In this document: positions 26,168 to 33,152 of the stretch, in pieces
Layout: every line of letters starts with the position of its first letter
Numbering within the stretch: position 1 is the first letter of the stretch
Origin: JACVRW01 sp963808775
GTDB taxonomy: Bacteria; Actinomycetota; Thermoleophilia; Solirubrobacterales; Thermoleophilaceae
Reading direction: 5' to 3'
Assembly: GCA_963808775.1 (NCBI GenBank)
Contig: CAWEGR010000004.1
Coordinates: 62,001-126,000, forward strand
Length of the DNA: 64,000 nucleotides
The notes under the pieces: model-generated
What the model saw: only the letters and a program-made list of their open reading frames with translations
What the model was told of the DNA's origin: nothing
Databases searched by the model: none
Position numbers and translations under genes: made by a program

Positions 26168-26400
26168 CTTCAGACCGCCTCCAGAAGACTCCTGGTGGGA
26201 CGGGATTACCCGCAGTAGGGGCTGTGCAATCAGCCGAAGCATCTCTCGTCTCAAGGGTAGGGAGCGGGGAATTGCTCCTTCTCTCCTATCGGCAGCCGCG
26301 TGCGGTTCGTTACATCGACTGCGCGCTTCCGCATCGGCCGCCCGGATCGTGTTATGGATGACCGGGAGCCCATGGAGACGAAAACGGACGGAGGAAACAC

Positions 26401-27765
26401 ATGCTGAGCTCAGCGACGGGAGCGCTTGCCGACCTGCGCTCCCGGATCGACGGCCAGGTCACGGTGACCGGCGACGACGGCTGGGACGTCGCCCGGGCGA
26501 TCTACAACCTGCTGATCGACCAGCGTCCCGCGGCGGTGGTGGAGCCGGCCCACGCGGCGGACGTCGCGGCGACCGTGAGGTTCGCCGCCGAGAACGGGCT
26601 GCGCATCGCGGCGCAGTCGACCGGCCACGGCGCCGGCCCGCTGGTGATGGACGAGAACACGCTGCTCCTGCGCACCGCCGGGCTCGACGAGCTGTCTGTC
26701 GACGGCTCGGCCCGCAGCGCCCGCACGGGCGCGGGCGTGCGCTGGGGACCCGTGGCTGAAGCCGCTTCGGAGCACGGGCTCGCCCCGCTGTCGGGATCGT
26801 CGCCGACCGTGGGAGTCGTCGGCTATTCGCTCGGCGGCGGCTTCGGCTGGCTCGCGCGCAAGTACGGCCTGCAGGCGAACGCCGTCACGGCGGTCGAGCT
26901 CGTGACGGCGGACGGCGAGCAGCGGCGCGTCGACGCCGACAATGACCCGGACCTGTTCTGGGCGCTGCGCGGAGGGGGCGGGAACTTCGGCGTGGTCACC
27001 GCGCTCGAATTCGACCTGTTCCCCGTGCCGGAGATCTACGGCGGGGTGTTCTACTTCCCGTTCGAGCGCGCGTCCGAGGTCATGCAGGCGTGGTACTCGT
27101 GGAGCCGCGACCTCCCCGAGGAGCTCACCACGGTCGCGCGGGTGTTCCAGTTCCCGCCGCTGCCGTTCCTGCCGGAGGAGATTCGCGGCAAGTCGTTCAC
27201 GGTGGTGCAGTCCGCCTTCCTCGGCTCGGAGTCGGAGGGCGCCGAGCTGATGGAGCCGCTGCGGGCGCTCGGACCGGACCAGGACACGCATGGGGTCATG
27301 ACCGTTTCGGAGCTGAGCCACCTGGCGATGGACCCGGAGGACCCGGTGCCCTACCGCTCGGGCGCGGCCATGCTCGGCGACATCGGAAGCGAGGGCATCG
27401 ACGCGTTCCTCGGAGCGGCCGGCCCGGGCTCCGGCTCGCAGCTCGTCTCGTGCGAGCTGCGCCGGATGGGCGGCGCGGCCGCCCGCCCAGGGCCTGACCA
27501 CGGGGCGCGGGCGTCGCTCGACGGCGAGTACCTCATGTTCGCGGTGGCCGCGGTGCCGGCGCCGGAGCTCGAGGGCCCGCTGCAGGCGCAGGCCGATGCG
27601 GTGGCGGAGGCGCTGAGCCCCTGGAAGGACGGCAGCTACCTCAACTTCGAGGAGCGCCCTGTCGACGCGACGATCTCCTTCGACGCCGAGACCTTCGAGC
27701 GGCTGACCGCCGTCCGGCGCTCGGTCGACCCGGACGGGCTCTTCGTCGCGAGCCACCCGATCTAG
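26401..27765 (+). CDS. FAD-linked oxidase, berberine-bridge-enzyme-like
   Basis: A 454-residue flavoprotein with a PCMH-type FAD domain: EPAHAADVAATVRFAAENGLRIAAQSTGHGAG contains the His for covalent 8-alpha flavin attachment, followed by GVRWGPVAEAASEHGLAPLSGSSPTVGVVGYSLGGGFGWLARKYGLQANAV and a substrate domain with RGGGGNFGVVT. Bicovalent members have Cys in GYCxGGG; here it is Ser (GYSLGGG), so a single covalent link is expected. The substrate is unknown; relatives oxidise sugars or secondary metabolites. A purine-rich ribosome site (cggaggaaac) precedes ATG 26401. Confidence 0.92.
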   Translation: MLSSATGALADLRSRIDGQVTVTGDDGWDVARAIYNLLIDQRPAAVVEPAHAADVAATVRFAAENGLRIAAQSTGHGAGPLVMDENTLLLRTAGLDELSVDGSARSARTGAGVRWGPVAEAASEHGLAPLSGSSPTVGVVGYSLGGGFGWLARKYGLQANAVTAVELVTADGEQRRVDADNDPDLFWALRGGGGNFGVVTALEFDLFPVPEIYGGVFYFPFERASEVMQAWYSWSRDLPEELTTVARVFQFPPLPFLPEEIRGKSFTVVQSAFLGSESEGAELMEPLRALGPDQDTHGVMTVSELSHLAMDPEDPVPYRSGAAMLGDIGSEGIDAFLGAAGPGSGSQLVSCELRRMGGAAARPGPDHGARASLDGEYLMFAVAAVPAPELEGPLQAQADAVAEALSPWKDGSYLNFEERPVDATISFDAETFERLTAVRRSVDPDGLFVASHPI

Positions 27766-27832
27766 AACGGGCGCACGGCCGCCGGGTGCTTGAATCCGGG
27801 GCCTGAGCCCTCGCCTCCTCACACCCGGCGCC

Positions 27833-28589
27833 GTGCGGCTGCGCGTGGCGGACCAGTCGGCGCTCGCAGCCTTCTACGAGCGCGTCGTCGGGCTGCGCGA
27901 GCTCGACCGCGATGACGGCGTCGTCGCGTTGGGCGTCGAGGGCGGCGAGCCACTGGTCGAGCTGCTGGCGGCGCCTGACGCGCCGCCGCGCCCGGCGCGC
28001 TCCCCCGGCCTCTTCCACCTCGCGCTGCTCGTGCCGGGCCGAGCCGACCTCGCGCGCGCTCTGCGCCGCGTGGCCGACGCGGGCTGGCGGCTCACCGGGG
28101 CGTCCGACCACCTGGTCAGCGAGGCGCTCTACCTGCGCGACCCCGAGGGCAACGGAATCGAGCTCTACCGCGACCGCGCGCGCGACGAGTGGCGCCGGAT
28201 CGGCGACGAGATCGAGATGGCGACGCTTGCCGCTCGACCTCGAGAGCCTGCTGTCCGAGCCCGGCAGCGACGAACCGGCGCCCGCGATGCCCGACGGCAC
28301 GACGATGGGCCACGTCCACCTCGAGGTGGGCGACCTGACGGCGGCGGAGCCGTTCTACAGCGGCGAGCTCGGCATGGACGTGGTGGTGCGCTCGTATCCG
28401 GGAGCGCTGTTCCTCTCCTACGGCGGCTACCACCACCACGTCGGCCTCAACACCTGGCAGGCCGCGGGATCACCCCCGCCGCCGGAGGGCTCGCTCGGGC
28501 TGGCCCACTACGAGCTGCGCGGCGAGGGGGCGGTCGAGCGCGAGCTCACCGATCCCGCAGGGAACACCGTCCGCGTCCTGCCGGGCTAG
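27833..28589 (+). CDS. two-domain VOC dioxygenase-like protein (CatE type), frameshifted
   Basis: The first VOC unit (VRLRVADQSALAAFYERVVGLRELDR...ALYLRDPEGNGIELYRDR) ends in GDEIEMATL. The second unit continues in another frame as PLDLESLLSEPG...GTTMGHVHLEVGDLTAAEPFYSGELGMDV...FLSYGGYHHHVGLNTWQAAG, ending at TAG 28589. The expected family junction is MATLPLDL; an extra T at 28227-28228 explains the break. The family resembles catechol 2,3-dioxygenase-like CatE proteins with metal ligands H(VHLEV), H(YHHHVG) and Glu. GTG 27833 is the likeliest start. Whether the gene is really broken or the base is an error cannot be told from sequence alone. Confidence 0.8.
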
Positions 28590-28590
28590 C

Positions 28591-29745
28591 TCAGCCCTCG
28601 TTGCGGCGCACCCACTCGGCGAGGAACGGCTCCGAGATCGCGTACTCCCCGCGCGCGAGCCGCACCACGAGCTCGCGGCGCATCAGCGCGGTCAGGGCCT
28701 TCTGCACGCTCGGTCCGCCCGGCAGGCCGTGGCGGCGCCGGTAGTCGGCCCCGAGCGGCGAGCCGGGGCCCTCGCGCGCCAGCGCCATCAGGGTCAAACG
28801 CTGCGCGGCGGAGGCCGTCTCCCAAACCAGGCTGAAGTGGGCGTGCTCCGAGCGCAGCACACCGGCGAGCGCCTCGTCGACCCCCTCGGCGGCCGCGCGC
28901 CCGTTGGCGGGCGTGGCCTGCCAGAGGAAGTAGCAGAGCTCCTGGGTCGCGTAGGGGTGGCCGCCGGTCAGCTCGAGGACCCGAGCGAGGGCATCCGGCT
29001 CGATGCGCCGGCCCCCGCGGGTGAAGCGCTTGCGGATGTAGGGAGCGAAGTCCTCGCGCGCGATCGGGCCGAGCTCCATCTGCTTCGCGCTCCGCCAGAA
29101 CGGCTCGTTTGCGTCGCTGAAGATCTGCTCCATCATGTGCCGCTTGCTGCCGAGGTAGATGTGCGCCACCTCGGGCTGCGCCTGGAAGACGGCGCGCATC
29201 AGCCGCGGGAGCTCGGCGCCGATCTCGGTGATCTCCTGGAACTCGTCGAGGATCAGGGCCACGCGCCTGCCGCGCTCCGCGCCGAGCCGGCCCGGCAACT
29301 CGAGCAGGCCCTCGATCGTCGCGTCGAGGTCGGCGCGCGCGAGCGTGGCCTCGAAGCTGAACGAGACCGAGCCGTCGTTCGGGTCGACGGTGACCGTGGG
29401 CGTCACTCGCAGGCCCGAGAACACCCTGAGCCGCTCGCGCGCCCGGAACAGCGGCGAGGCCACGTCATCGTGGATCGCCCGGGCGAGCTTCTCCGCAAAG
29501 CGCTCGCGCGTCGGCGTCGTCATCAGGTCGAGCTGCGCCACGAGCACGCCGGCGGCGGTCGCGCTCTGGGCGAGCCGCCAGACGAGCGACGACTTGCCGT
29601 AGCGCCGCGGGGCGAACACCACCACGTCCTGGCCGCTCAGCATGTCGGACTCGAGCTCGGCGAGCTCCGACTCGCGGTCGGTGAACGCCTCGTCGAGGGC
29701 CAGGGCGCCGTAGCGGAAGGGGTTGTCGTGTCGTGCGGCGGGCAT
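28591..29745 (-). CDS. AAA-type ATP-binding protein
   Basis: About 384 residues from ATG 29745. An N-terminal NPFRYGALALDEAFTDRESELAEL precedes Walker A FAPRRYGKSS, Walker B VALILDEFQEI, and a sensor-like YLGSKRHMM; the C-terminus is a winged-helix-like region (LTLMALAREGPGSPLGADYRRRHG...VQKALTALMRRELVVRLARGEYAISEPFLAEWVRR). It resembles bacterial and archaeal STAND-like ATPases (ATPase_2 family) of uncertain role, perhaps stress or regulatory switches. Three in-frame ATGs occur in a 15-bp tandem repeat at the start, so the N-terminus is ambiguous by up to ten residues or more. Confidence 0.85.
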   Translation of the reverse strand: MPAARHDNPFRYGALALDEAFTDRESELAELESDMLSGQDVVVFAPRRYGKSSLVWRLAQSATAAGVLVAQLDLMTTPTRERFAEKLARAIHDDVASPLFRARERLRVFSGLRVTPTVTVDPNDGSVSFSFEATLARADLDATIEGLLELPGRLGAERGRRVALILDEFQEITEIGAELPRLMRAVFQAQPEVAHIYLGSKRHMMEQIFSDANEPFWRSAKQMELGPIAREDFAPYIRKRFTRGGRRIEPDALARVLELTGGHPYATQELCYFLWQATPANGRAAAEGVDEALAGVLRSEHAHFSLVWETASAAQRLTLMALAREGPGSPLGADYRRRHGLPGGPSVQKALTALMRRELVVRLARGEYAISEPFLAEWVRRNEG

Positions 29746-29781
29746 GATGCTCACAGGCATTATGCCAGATGGCATTATGCC
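29737..29781 (-). repeat. three 15-bp tandem repeats at the ATPase start
   Basis: Read on the minus strand the units are GGCATAATGCCATCT, GGCATAATGCCTGTG and AGCATCATGCCCGCC. Each unit holds the near-palindrome GGCATAATGCC (exact in the first two) with a CATAAT hexamer like a -10 box and an in-frame ATG. They may be operators/promoter elements or, if translated, a GIMPS-like repeat. Confidence 0.75.
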
Positions 29782-29834
29782 GTAGAGGTAAACCCGCGAT
29801 GGACTCGGGGCGCTCGTCGCCACGTATTGGGTGC

Positions 29835-30452
29835 GTGTCGCTCAGCCGCCTGTTCGCACTCCTGCTCACCGCGACGGTCGCGGCCGCCGGACAGGTCGAG
29901 CGCCCGGAGCCGCGGATCGAGTGGCGCGACTCGACCGCCCTCGGCTCCCATGCCGCCGGCCGTCTCGTGAACGGCGTGCGCCTGCCGGCGGCGGGGCGGA
30001 GCTTCCTCAGCTGGGATCCGGTGCTGCGCCGCTCGCCGAACCGTCCCTGGCGCCGGCACGGAACCGACCGGCTGGTCCGCGTGCTGCTGCGGGTCGCGCG
30101 CGACTTCCACGCCGCGCACCCACGCGCGCCGCGGCTGGCGATAGGCGACCTCAGCCGCCCGCACGGCGGCGACTTCGGCATCCGCTACGGCCCGATCGGG
30201 CATGCGAGCCACCAGAACGGCCTCGACGCGGACGTCTATTACCCGCGTGCTGACGGGCGCGAGCGCGCGCCCCGGGGAGCGGCCGACATCGACCGCCGGC
30301 TCTCACAGGAGCTCGTCGACCGCTTCGTCCAGGCAGGCGCCGAGGTCGTCTTCGTCGGCCCGAACACCGGCCTGACGGGTTCAGCGGGCAGGGTCGTCCC
30401 GCTCGTGAACCACGACAACCACCTGCACGTGCGCCTGCCGCTCAGCGGGTGA
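29835..30452 (+). CDS. secreted MepA-like murein endopeptidase (M74 family)
   Basis: A 205-residue exported protein starting at GTG 29835 (VSLSRLFALLLTATVAAAGQVERP, signal peptide). The metal-site motifs of penicillin-insensitive murein endopeptidase are present: PIGHASHQNGLDADVYYPR (His and Asp ligands) and LVNHDNHLHVRL (terminal His-x-His). Such enzymes cut peptide cross-links in peptidoglycan; in an actinobacterium the family is shorter than E. coli MepA and lacks part of its N-terminus. It is divergent from the ATPase gene with about 90 bases between. Confidence 0.87.
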   Translation: MSLSRLFALLLTATVAAAGQVERPEPRIEWRDSTALGSHAAGRLVNGVRLPAAGRSFLSWDPVLRRSPNRPWRRHGTDRLVRVLLRVARDFHAAHPRAPRLAIGDLSRPHGGDFGIRYGPIGHASHQNGLDADVYYPRADGRERAPRGAADIDRRLSQELVDRFVQAGAEVVFVGPNTGLTGSAGRVVPLVNHDNHLHVRLPLSG

Positions 30453-30780
30453 GACGCGGCCGCGGCGGCTGCGAGAAGAGCCGCCAGAGAGCGGCCTCGA
30501 CCATGCGCTCGACCGGCAGGCCCGCGGCGTAGGACTCCGCCTCGATCACCGTGGCGAGCCCCGGCTCCGGAGGAAAGCGGCTGAGCGCGACCACCTCGTG
30601 GATGCGAACGGCGAGCGGGCGCTCCTCGAGCCAGAGCACGACGAGCGGCGGCACCGCCAGCGGGCGGCCGGAGCGAGGATCGGTCGTCGGCGGAAGCTCT
30701 CGCAGCTCCACCTCGAGGGAACCCCTGCTCATGGGCCTCGCATGCAGGAAGGCCTGCACGGCCTTCCGCTCACCGATCAC
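30442..30780 (-). CDS. hypothetical protein
   Basis: A 112-residue frame starting at GTG 30780 (VIGERKAVQAFLHARPMSRGSLEVELRELPP), chosen because AGGGGAGGAA lies about 11 bases upstream. The middle is a run of hydrophobic beta-strand-like segments (PLVVLWLEERPLAVRIHEVVALSRF), the end is YAAGLPVERMVEAALWRLFSQPPRPRLTR. I do not recognise the family. Its end overlaps the MepA-like gene end by 11 bases. The intergenic sequence between this gene and 30957 shows nothing else. Confidence 0.5.
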   Translation of the reverse strand: MIGERKAVQAFLHARPMSRGSLEVELRELPPTTDPRSGRPLAVPPLVVLWLEERPLAVRIHEVVALSRFPPEPGLATVIEAESYAAGLPVERMVEAALWRLFSQPPRPRLTR

Positions 30781-30956
30781 GTCCGTGGTTCCTCCCCTGC
30801 TCAAACGCTCCGTCGCCTGCCGACGGAAAAGTCTTCCAGGTCGAAGGTAGGGCCGACCGGCGCTGCGCGCCAGTCCTCCATGCGTCTATGGACGCTTCGA
30901 GGCCTGGCGCGGCGCCGTCCAGGGCCTCGCCTGGCCCGTCTGCTAGAAACTGGCAC

Positions 30957-31061
30957 GTGGACCGTCGCCTGGCCGTCAAGAACATCCGCACCGGCCTGAT
31001 CGCCGGCGCGATCGCGCTGATCGTGTTCGCGTTGTCCTGGGTCGTGGGGCTCGTCTACTGA
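30957..31061 (+). CDS. 34-residue single-helix membrane protein of the oxidase cluster
   Basis: GTG 30957 opens VDRRLAVKNIRTGLIAGAIALIVFALSWVVGLVY, a basic N-terminus followed by one membrane helix, ending at TGA 31061, which overlaps the ATG of the next gene (TGATG). Position and size match tiny accessory subunits of actinobacterial cytochrome oxidase clusters. Too short for automatic gene finding. Confidence 0.7.
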   Translation: MDRRLAVKNIRTGLIAGAIALIVFALSWVVGLVY

Positions 31062-31304
31062 TGGCCGACGAGGAGGAGGTCCGCGTCGCGGACGACTCCG
31101 TCGAGCCGCCCGGCGAGCTGATCCACCTGCCCGGCCCCTCCTACCTGCCCGTGGCGCTCGCGGGAGGGGCAACCATCGCCGTGACCGGCGTGGTCGTCTG
31201 GTGGGTGCTCGTCGTACATCGGCGGGGCGATCGTGCTCTACACGATGATCCGCTGGATCAACGAGACGCGCCACGAGATCGCGGAGCTCCCGCTCGAGCA
31301 TTGA
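31061..31304 (+). CDS. cytochrome oxidase accessory subunit IV-like membrane protein, frameshifted
   Basis: From ATG 31061 the frame reads MADEEEVRVADDSVEPPGELIHLPGPSYLPVALAGGATIAVTGVVVWWVLVV, an acidic head, the LHLPGPSYLP-type motif and a first membrane helix. The second helix and tail continue in another frame: YIGGAIVLYTMIRWINETRHEIAELPLEH, ending at TGA 31302-31304. The expected gene is about 80 residues; a one-base change near 31208 splits it. The two-helix form and the terminal ETRxEIxELPxEH are typical of a small subunit encoded near coxB-ctaD in actinobacteria. Co-translated with the preceding 34-residue protein. Confidence 0.7.
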
Positions 31305-31310
31305 TGGCAG

Positions 31311-31356
31311 CCGGGGGCTCGACGCCCCCGGACCCCCGTGGCACCTGTCGGGTGCC
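31311..31356 (+). terminator. two G+C-rich hairpins after the small oxidase genes
   Basis: CCGGGGGC-TCGAC-GCCCCCGG (31311-31331) is followed by GGCACC-TGTCG-GGTGCC (31340-31356). Both stems are perfect. They follow the subunit IV-like stop by seven bases and could end transcription, although there is no T-run. Confidence 0.45.
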
Positions 31357-31445
31357 TGGGCTTTCAGCGACGTCCTGCCATCGCCGGTCACACGCTCCGG
31401 ACCGGATCGCCGGGCCGCCCATCGCCCCGCGCTTCCGCACCGCAA

Positions 31446-31482
31446 GTGTCACTTGACCGCGAATAACCCGGTCAAGTGACAC
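31446..31482. repeat. perfect 13-bp-arm inverted repeat
   Basis: GTGTCACTTGACC (31446-31458) and its reverse complement GGTCAAGTGACAC (31470-31482) flank the eleven-base GCGAATAACCC. It lies in the 31305-31539 gap between convergent units. Like the palindrome at 10612 it begins TGTC and ends GACA. It is either a bidirectional terminator/operator or a dispersed palindromic repeat. Confidence 0.8.
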
Positions 31483-31539
31483 ATGCCGGTCCCTCGCGGC
31501 CGCGCGCACGGCCGCGGCTGCCGCGCCGGCGCGGCCTCG

Positions 31540-31965
31540 CTACTGCGCCGGCGACGACGCCGGCAGGTCGCTCGGCATCTCGGAGGTCGCTCCGTCCGAG
31601 ACCCAGCAGCGGACGATGTCGCGCATCGAGAGGATGCCGCTCATCTCGCCGCCGTCCACGACCACGAGGTGGCGGAAGCCGCCGCGCACCATCGCCTCGG
31701 CGGCCCGCTCGAGCGACCACTCGGGTGCCGCGAAGGTGATCTCCGGCGAGAGGTGCGCCTCCACGCGCTCCGTGTCCGGATCCTCTCCCTTCGCGATCGA
31801 GTTGAGGAGGTCGCGCTCGGTGATGATGCCGGGACCGGGCTGCTCGGGGTCGATCACGACGGCCGCGCCCACGCCGCGTTCCGCCATCGCGCGGGCGGCG
31901 TCGCGCAGGGTGTGACCGGGGTTGATGGTCAGCACCACGTCGCTCATCCCTGCCCTCACCTGCAT
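31540..31965 (-). CDS. CBS-domain pair protein
   Basis: A 141-residue protein made of two CBS motifs: VLTINPGHTLRDAARAMAERGVGAAVVIDPEQPGPGIITERDLLNSIAKGED and EITFAAPEWSLERAAEAMVRGGFRHLVVVDGGEMSGILSMRDIV. Such stand-alone pairs bind adenosine nucleotides and often sense energy state. Start ATG 31965 (MQVRAGMSDVVLT) with a GGAGGGAGA ribosome site. It lies between the small oxidase genes and coxB, transcribed the other way. The C-terminus is Ser/Pro rich. Confidence 0.9.
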   Translation of the reverse strand: MQVRAGMSDVVLTINPGHTLRDAARAMAERGVGAAVVIDPEQPGPGIITERDLLNSIAKGEDPDTERVEAHLSPEITFAAPEWSLERAAEAMVRGGFRHLVVVDGGEMSGILSMRDIVRCWVSDGATSEMPSDLPASSPAQ

Positions 31966-32051
31966 GCCTGTCTCCCTCCGCGGTCGATCGTGCCAATCAG
32001 CATAAGTCACCGCGTGGCGGGCATCCAGCCGGCGCAATATCATCGCGCGCC

Positions 32052-33152
32052 GTGAGCGAGAGGGATCCGGTTTCGCAGGACACGGCCAAGGGGCCGCCGG
32101 AGACCGACCCGCGCATCGAGGGCGAGAAGCACCCCGTCGCGCGGATGATCGGGCTCGGCGTGCTCGCGTCCGTGATCGGCATCGCGATCGTCCTGATGAT
32201 CGATTGGTTCCCGACGCCCGCGTCCGGCATCGCCGAGGACATCGACACGCTCTACGACGTCCTCCTGATCTGCTCCGTCCCGGTCTTCGTGCTCGTCATG
32301 ACGATCGCGATCTACTCAGTCGTCCGGTTCCGGGCCAAGCCGGGCGACATGGGCGATGGGCCGCCGATCCACGGGAACACGAGGCTCGAGGTCATCTGGG
32401 TGACGATCCCGTTCCTGATGGTCACCGCCCTCGCGATCTACGGCTGGATCGTGCTCGACGACATCGAGGCGAAGGCGCAGGACGAGATGGTCGTGCAGGT
32501 GACCGGGCAGCAGTTCGCCTGGACCTTCGACTACCCGTCCGAGAAGGTCAACTCGAACGAGCTCGTCCTGCCCGTGGACCAGCCCGTCGAGTTCAAGATC
32601 CAGACGAACGACGTGCTGCATTCCTTCTGGGTGCCGCAGTTCCGCCTGAAGTCGGACGCCGTGCCCGGGCTCACCACCGTGATCCGGCTGACGCCGACGA
32701 GGGAGGGCTCCTACCAGGTCGTCTGCGCGGAGCTGTGCGGGCTCGGGCACTCGACCATGCGCCAGATCGTGCGCGTGGTCTCGCCCGAGGCGTTCGACGA
32801 GTGGCTCAGCAAGCGCGCCGAGGAGGGCGGCGAGGGAGCGCCGGCCGGCGAGAGCGGCGGGGGCGAGAGCGAGGGCGAGAGCGTCGCCGAGGCCGGCGAG
32901 CGCGCCTTCATGGAGAACGGCTGCGGCTCCTGCCACACGCTCTCCCAGGCAGGCGCGAGCGGCACCGCGGGACCGGACCTGAACGACATCTCGCAGGCGG
33001 ACGCCGCCTACATCGAGGAGTCGATCGTCGACCCGTCGGCAAAGATCGCACAGGGGTTCTCCGACGGCATCATGCCGAGCGACTTCGGGGACAAGATCCC
33101 ACCGGATGAGCTCGACGCGCTCGTGAAGTACCTTCTGGAGGCCCAACGATGA
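32052..33152 (+). CDS. coxB: cytochrome c oxidase subunit II with fused cytochrome c domain
   Basis: A 366-residue caa3-type subunit II. Membrane helices lie at about 31-50, 67-92 and 112-132; the CuA domain has H190 (VLHSFWVP) and CAELCGLGHSTM with C225, C229, H233 and M236. A Gly/Glu/Ser-rich linker (about 257-280) leads to a C-terminal cytochrome c with heme site CGSCH (C291, C294, H295) and an axial Met in DGIMPSDFG. It receives electrons and passes them to heme a in subunit I. GTG 32052 is the start; its stop overlaps ctaD (ATGA). Confidence 0.96.
   Translation: MSERDPVSQDTAKGPPETDPRIEGEKHPVARMIGLGVLASVIGIAIVLMIDWFPTPASGIAEDIDTLYDVLLICSVPVFVLVMTIAIYSVVRFRAKPGDMGDGPPIHGNTRLEVIWVTIPFLMVTALAIYGWIVLDDIEAKAQDEMVVQVTGQQFAWTFDYPSEKVNSNELVLPVDQPVEFKIQTNDVLHSFWVPQFRLKSDAVPGLTTVIRLTPTREGSYQVVCAELCGLGHSTMRQIVRVVSPEAFDEWLSKRAEEGGEGAPAGESGGGESEGESVAEAGERAFMENGCGSCHTLSQAGASGTAGPDLNDISQADAAYIEESIVDPSAKIAQGFSDGIMPSDFGDKIPPDELDALVKYLLEAQR

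Noticed and set aside
22295..26254. One 1319-residue protein joining FtsH to the SRPBCC domain
   Set aside because: The joining stretch is antisense to the ROK kinase and meaningless; it arises from a frame change in ftsH and the chance absence of stops.
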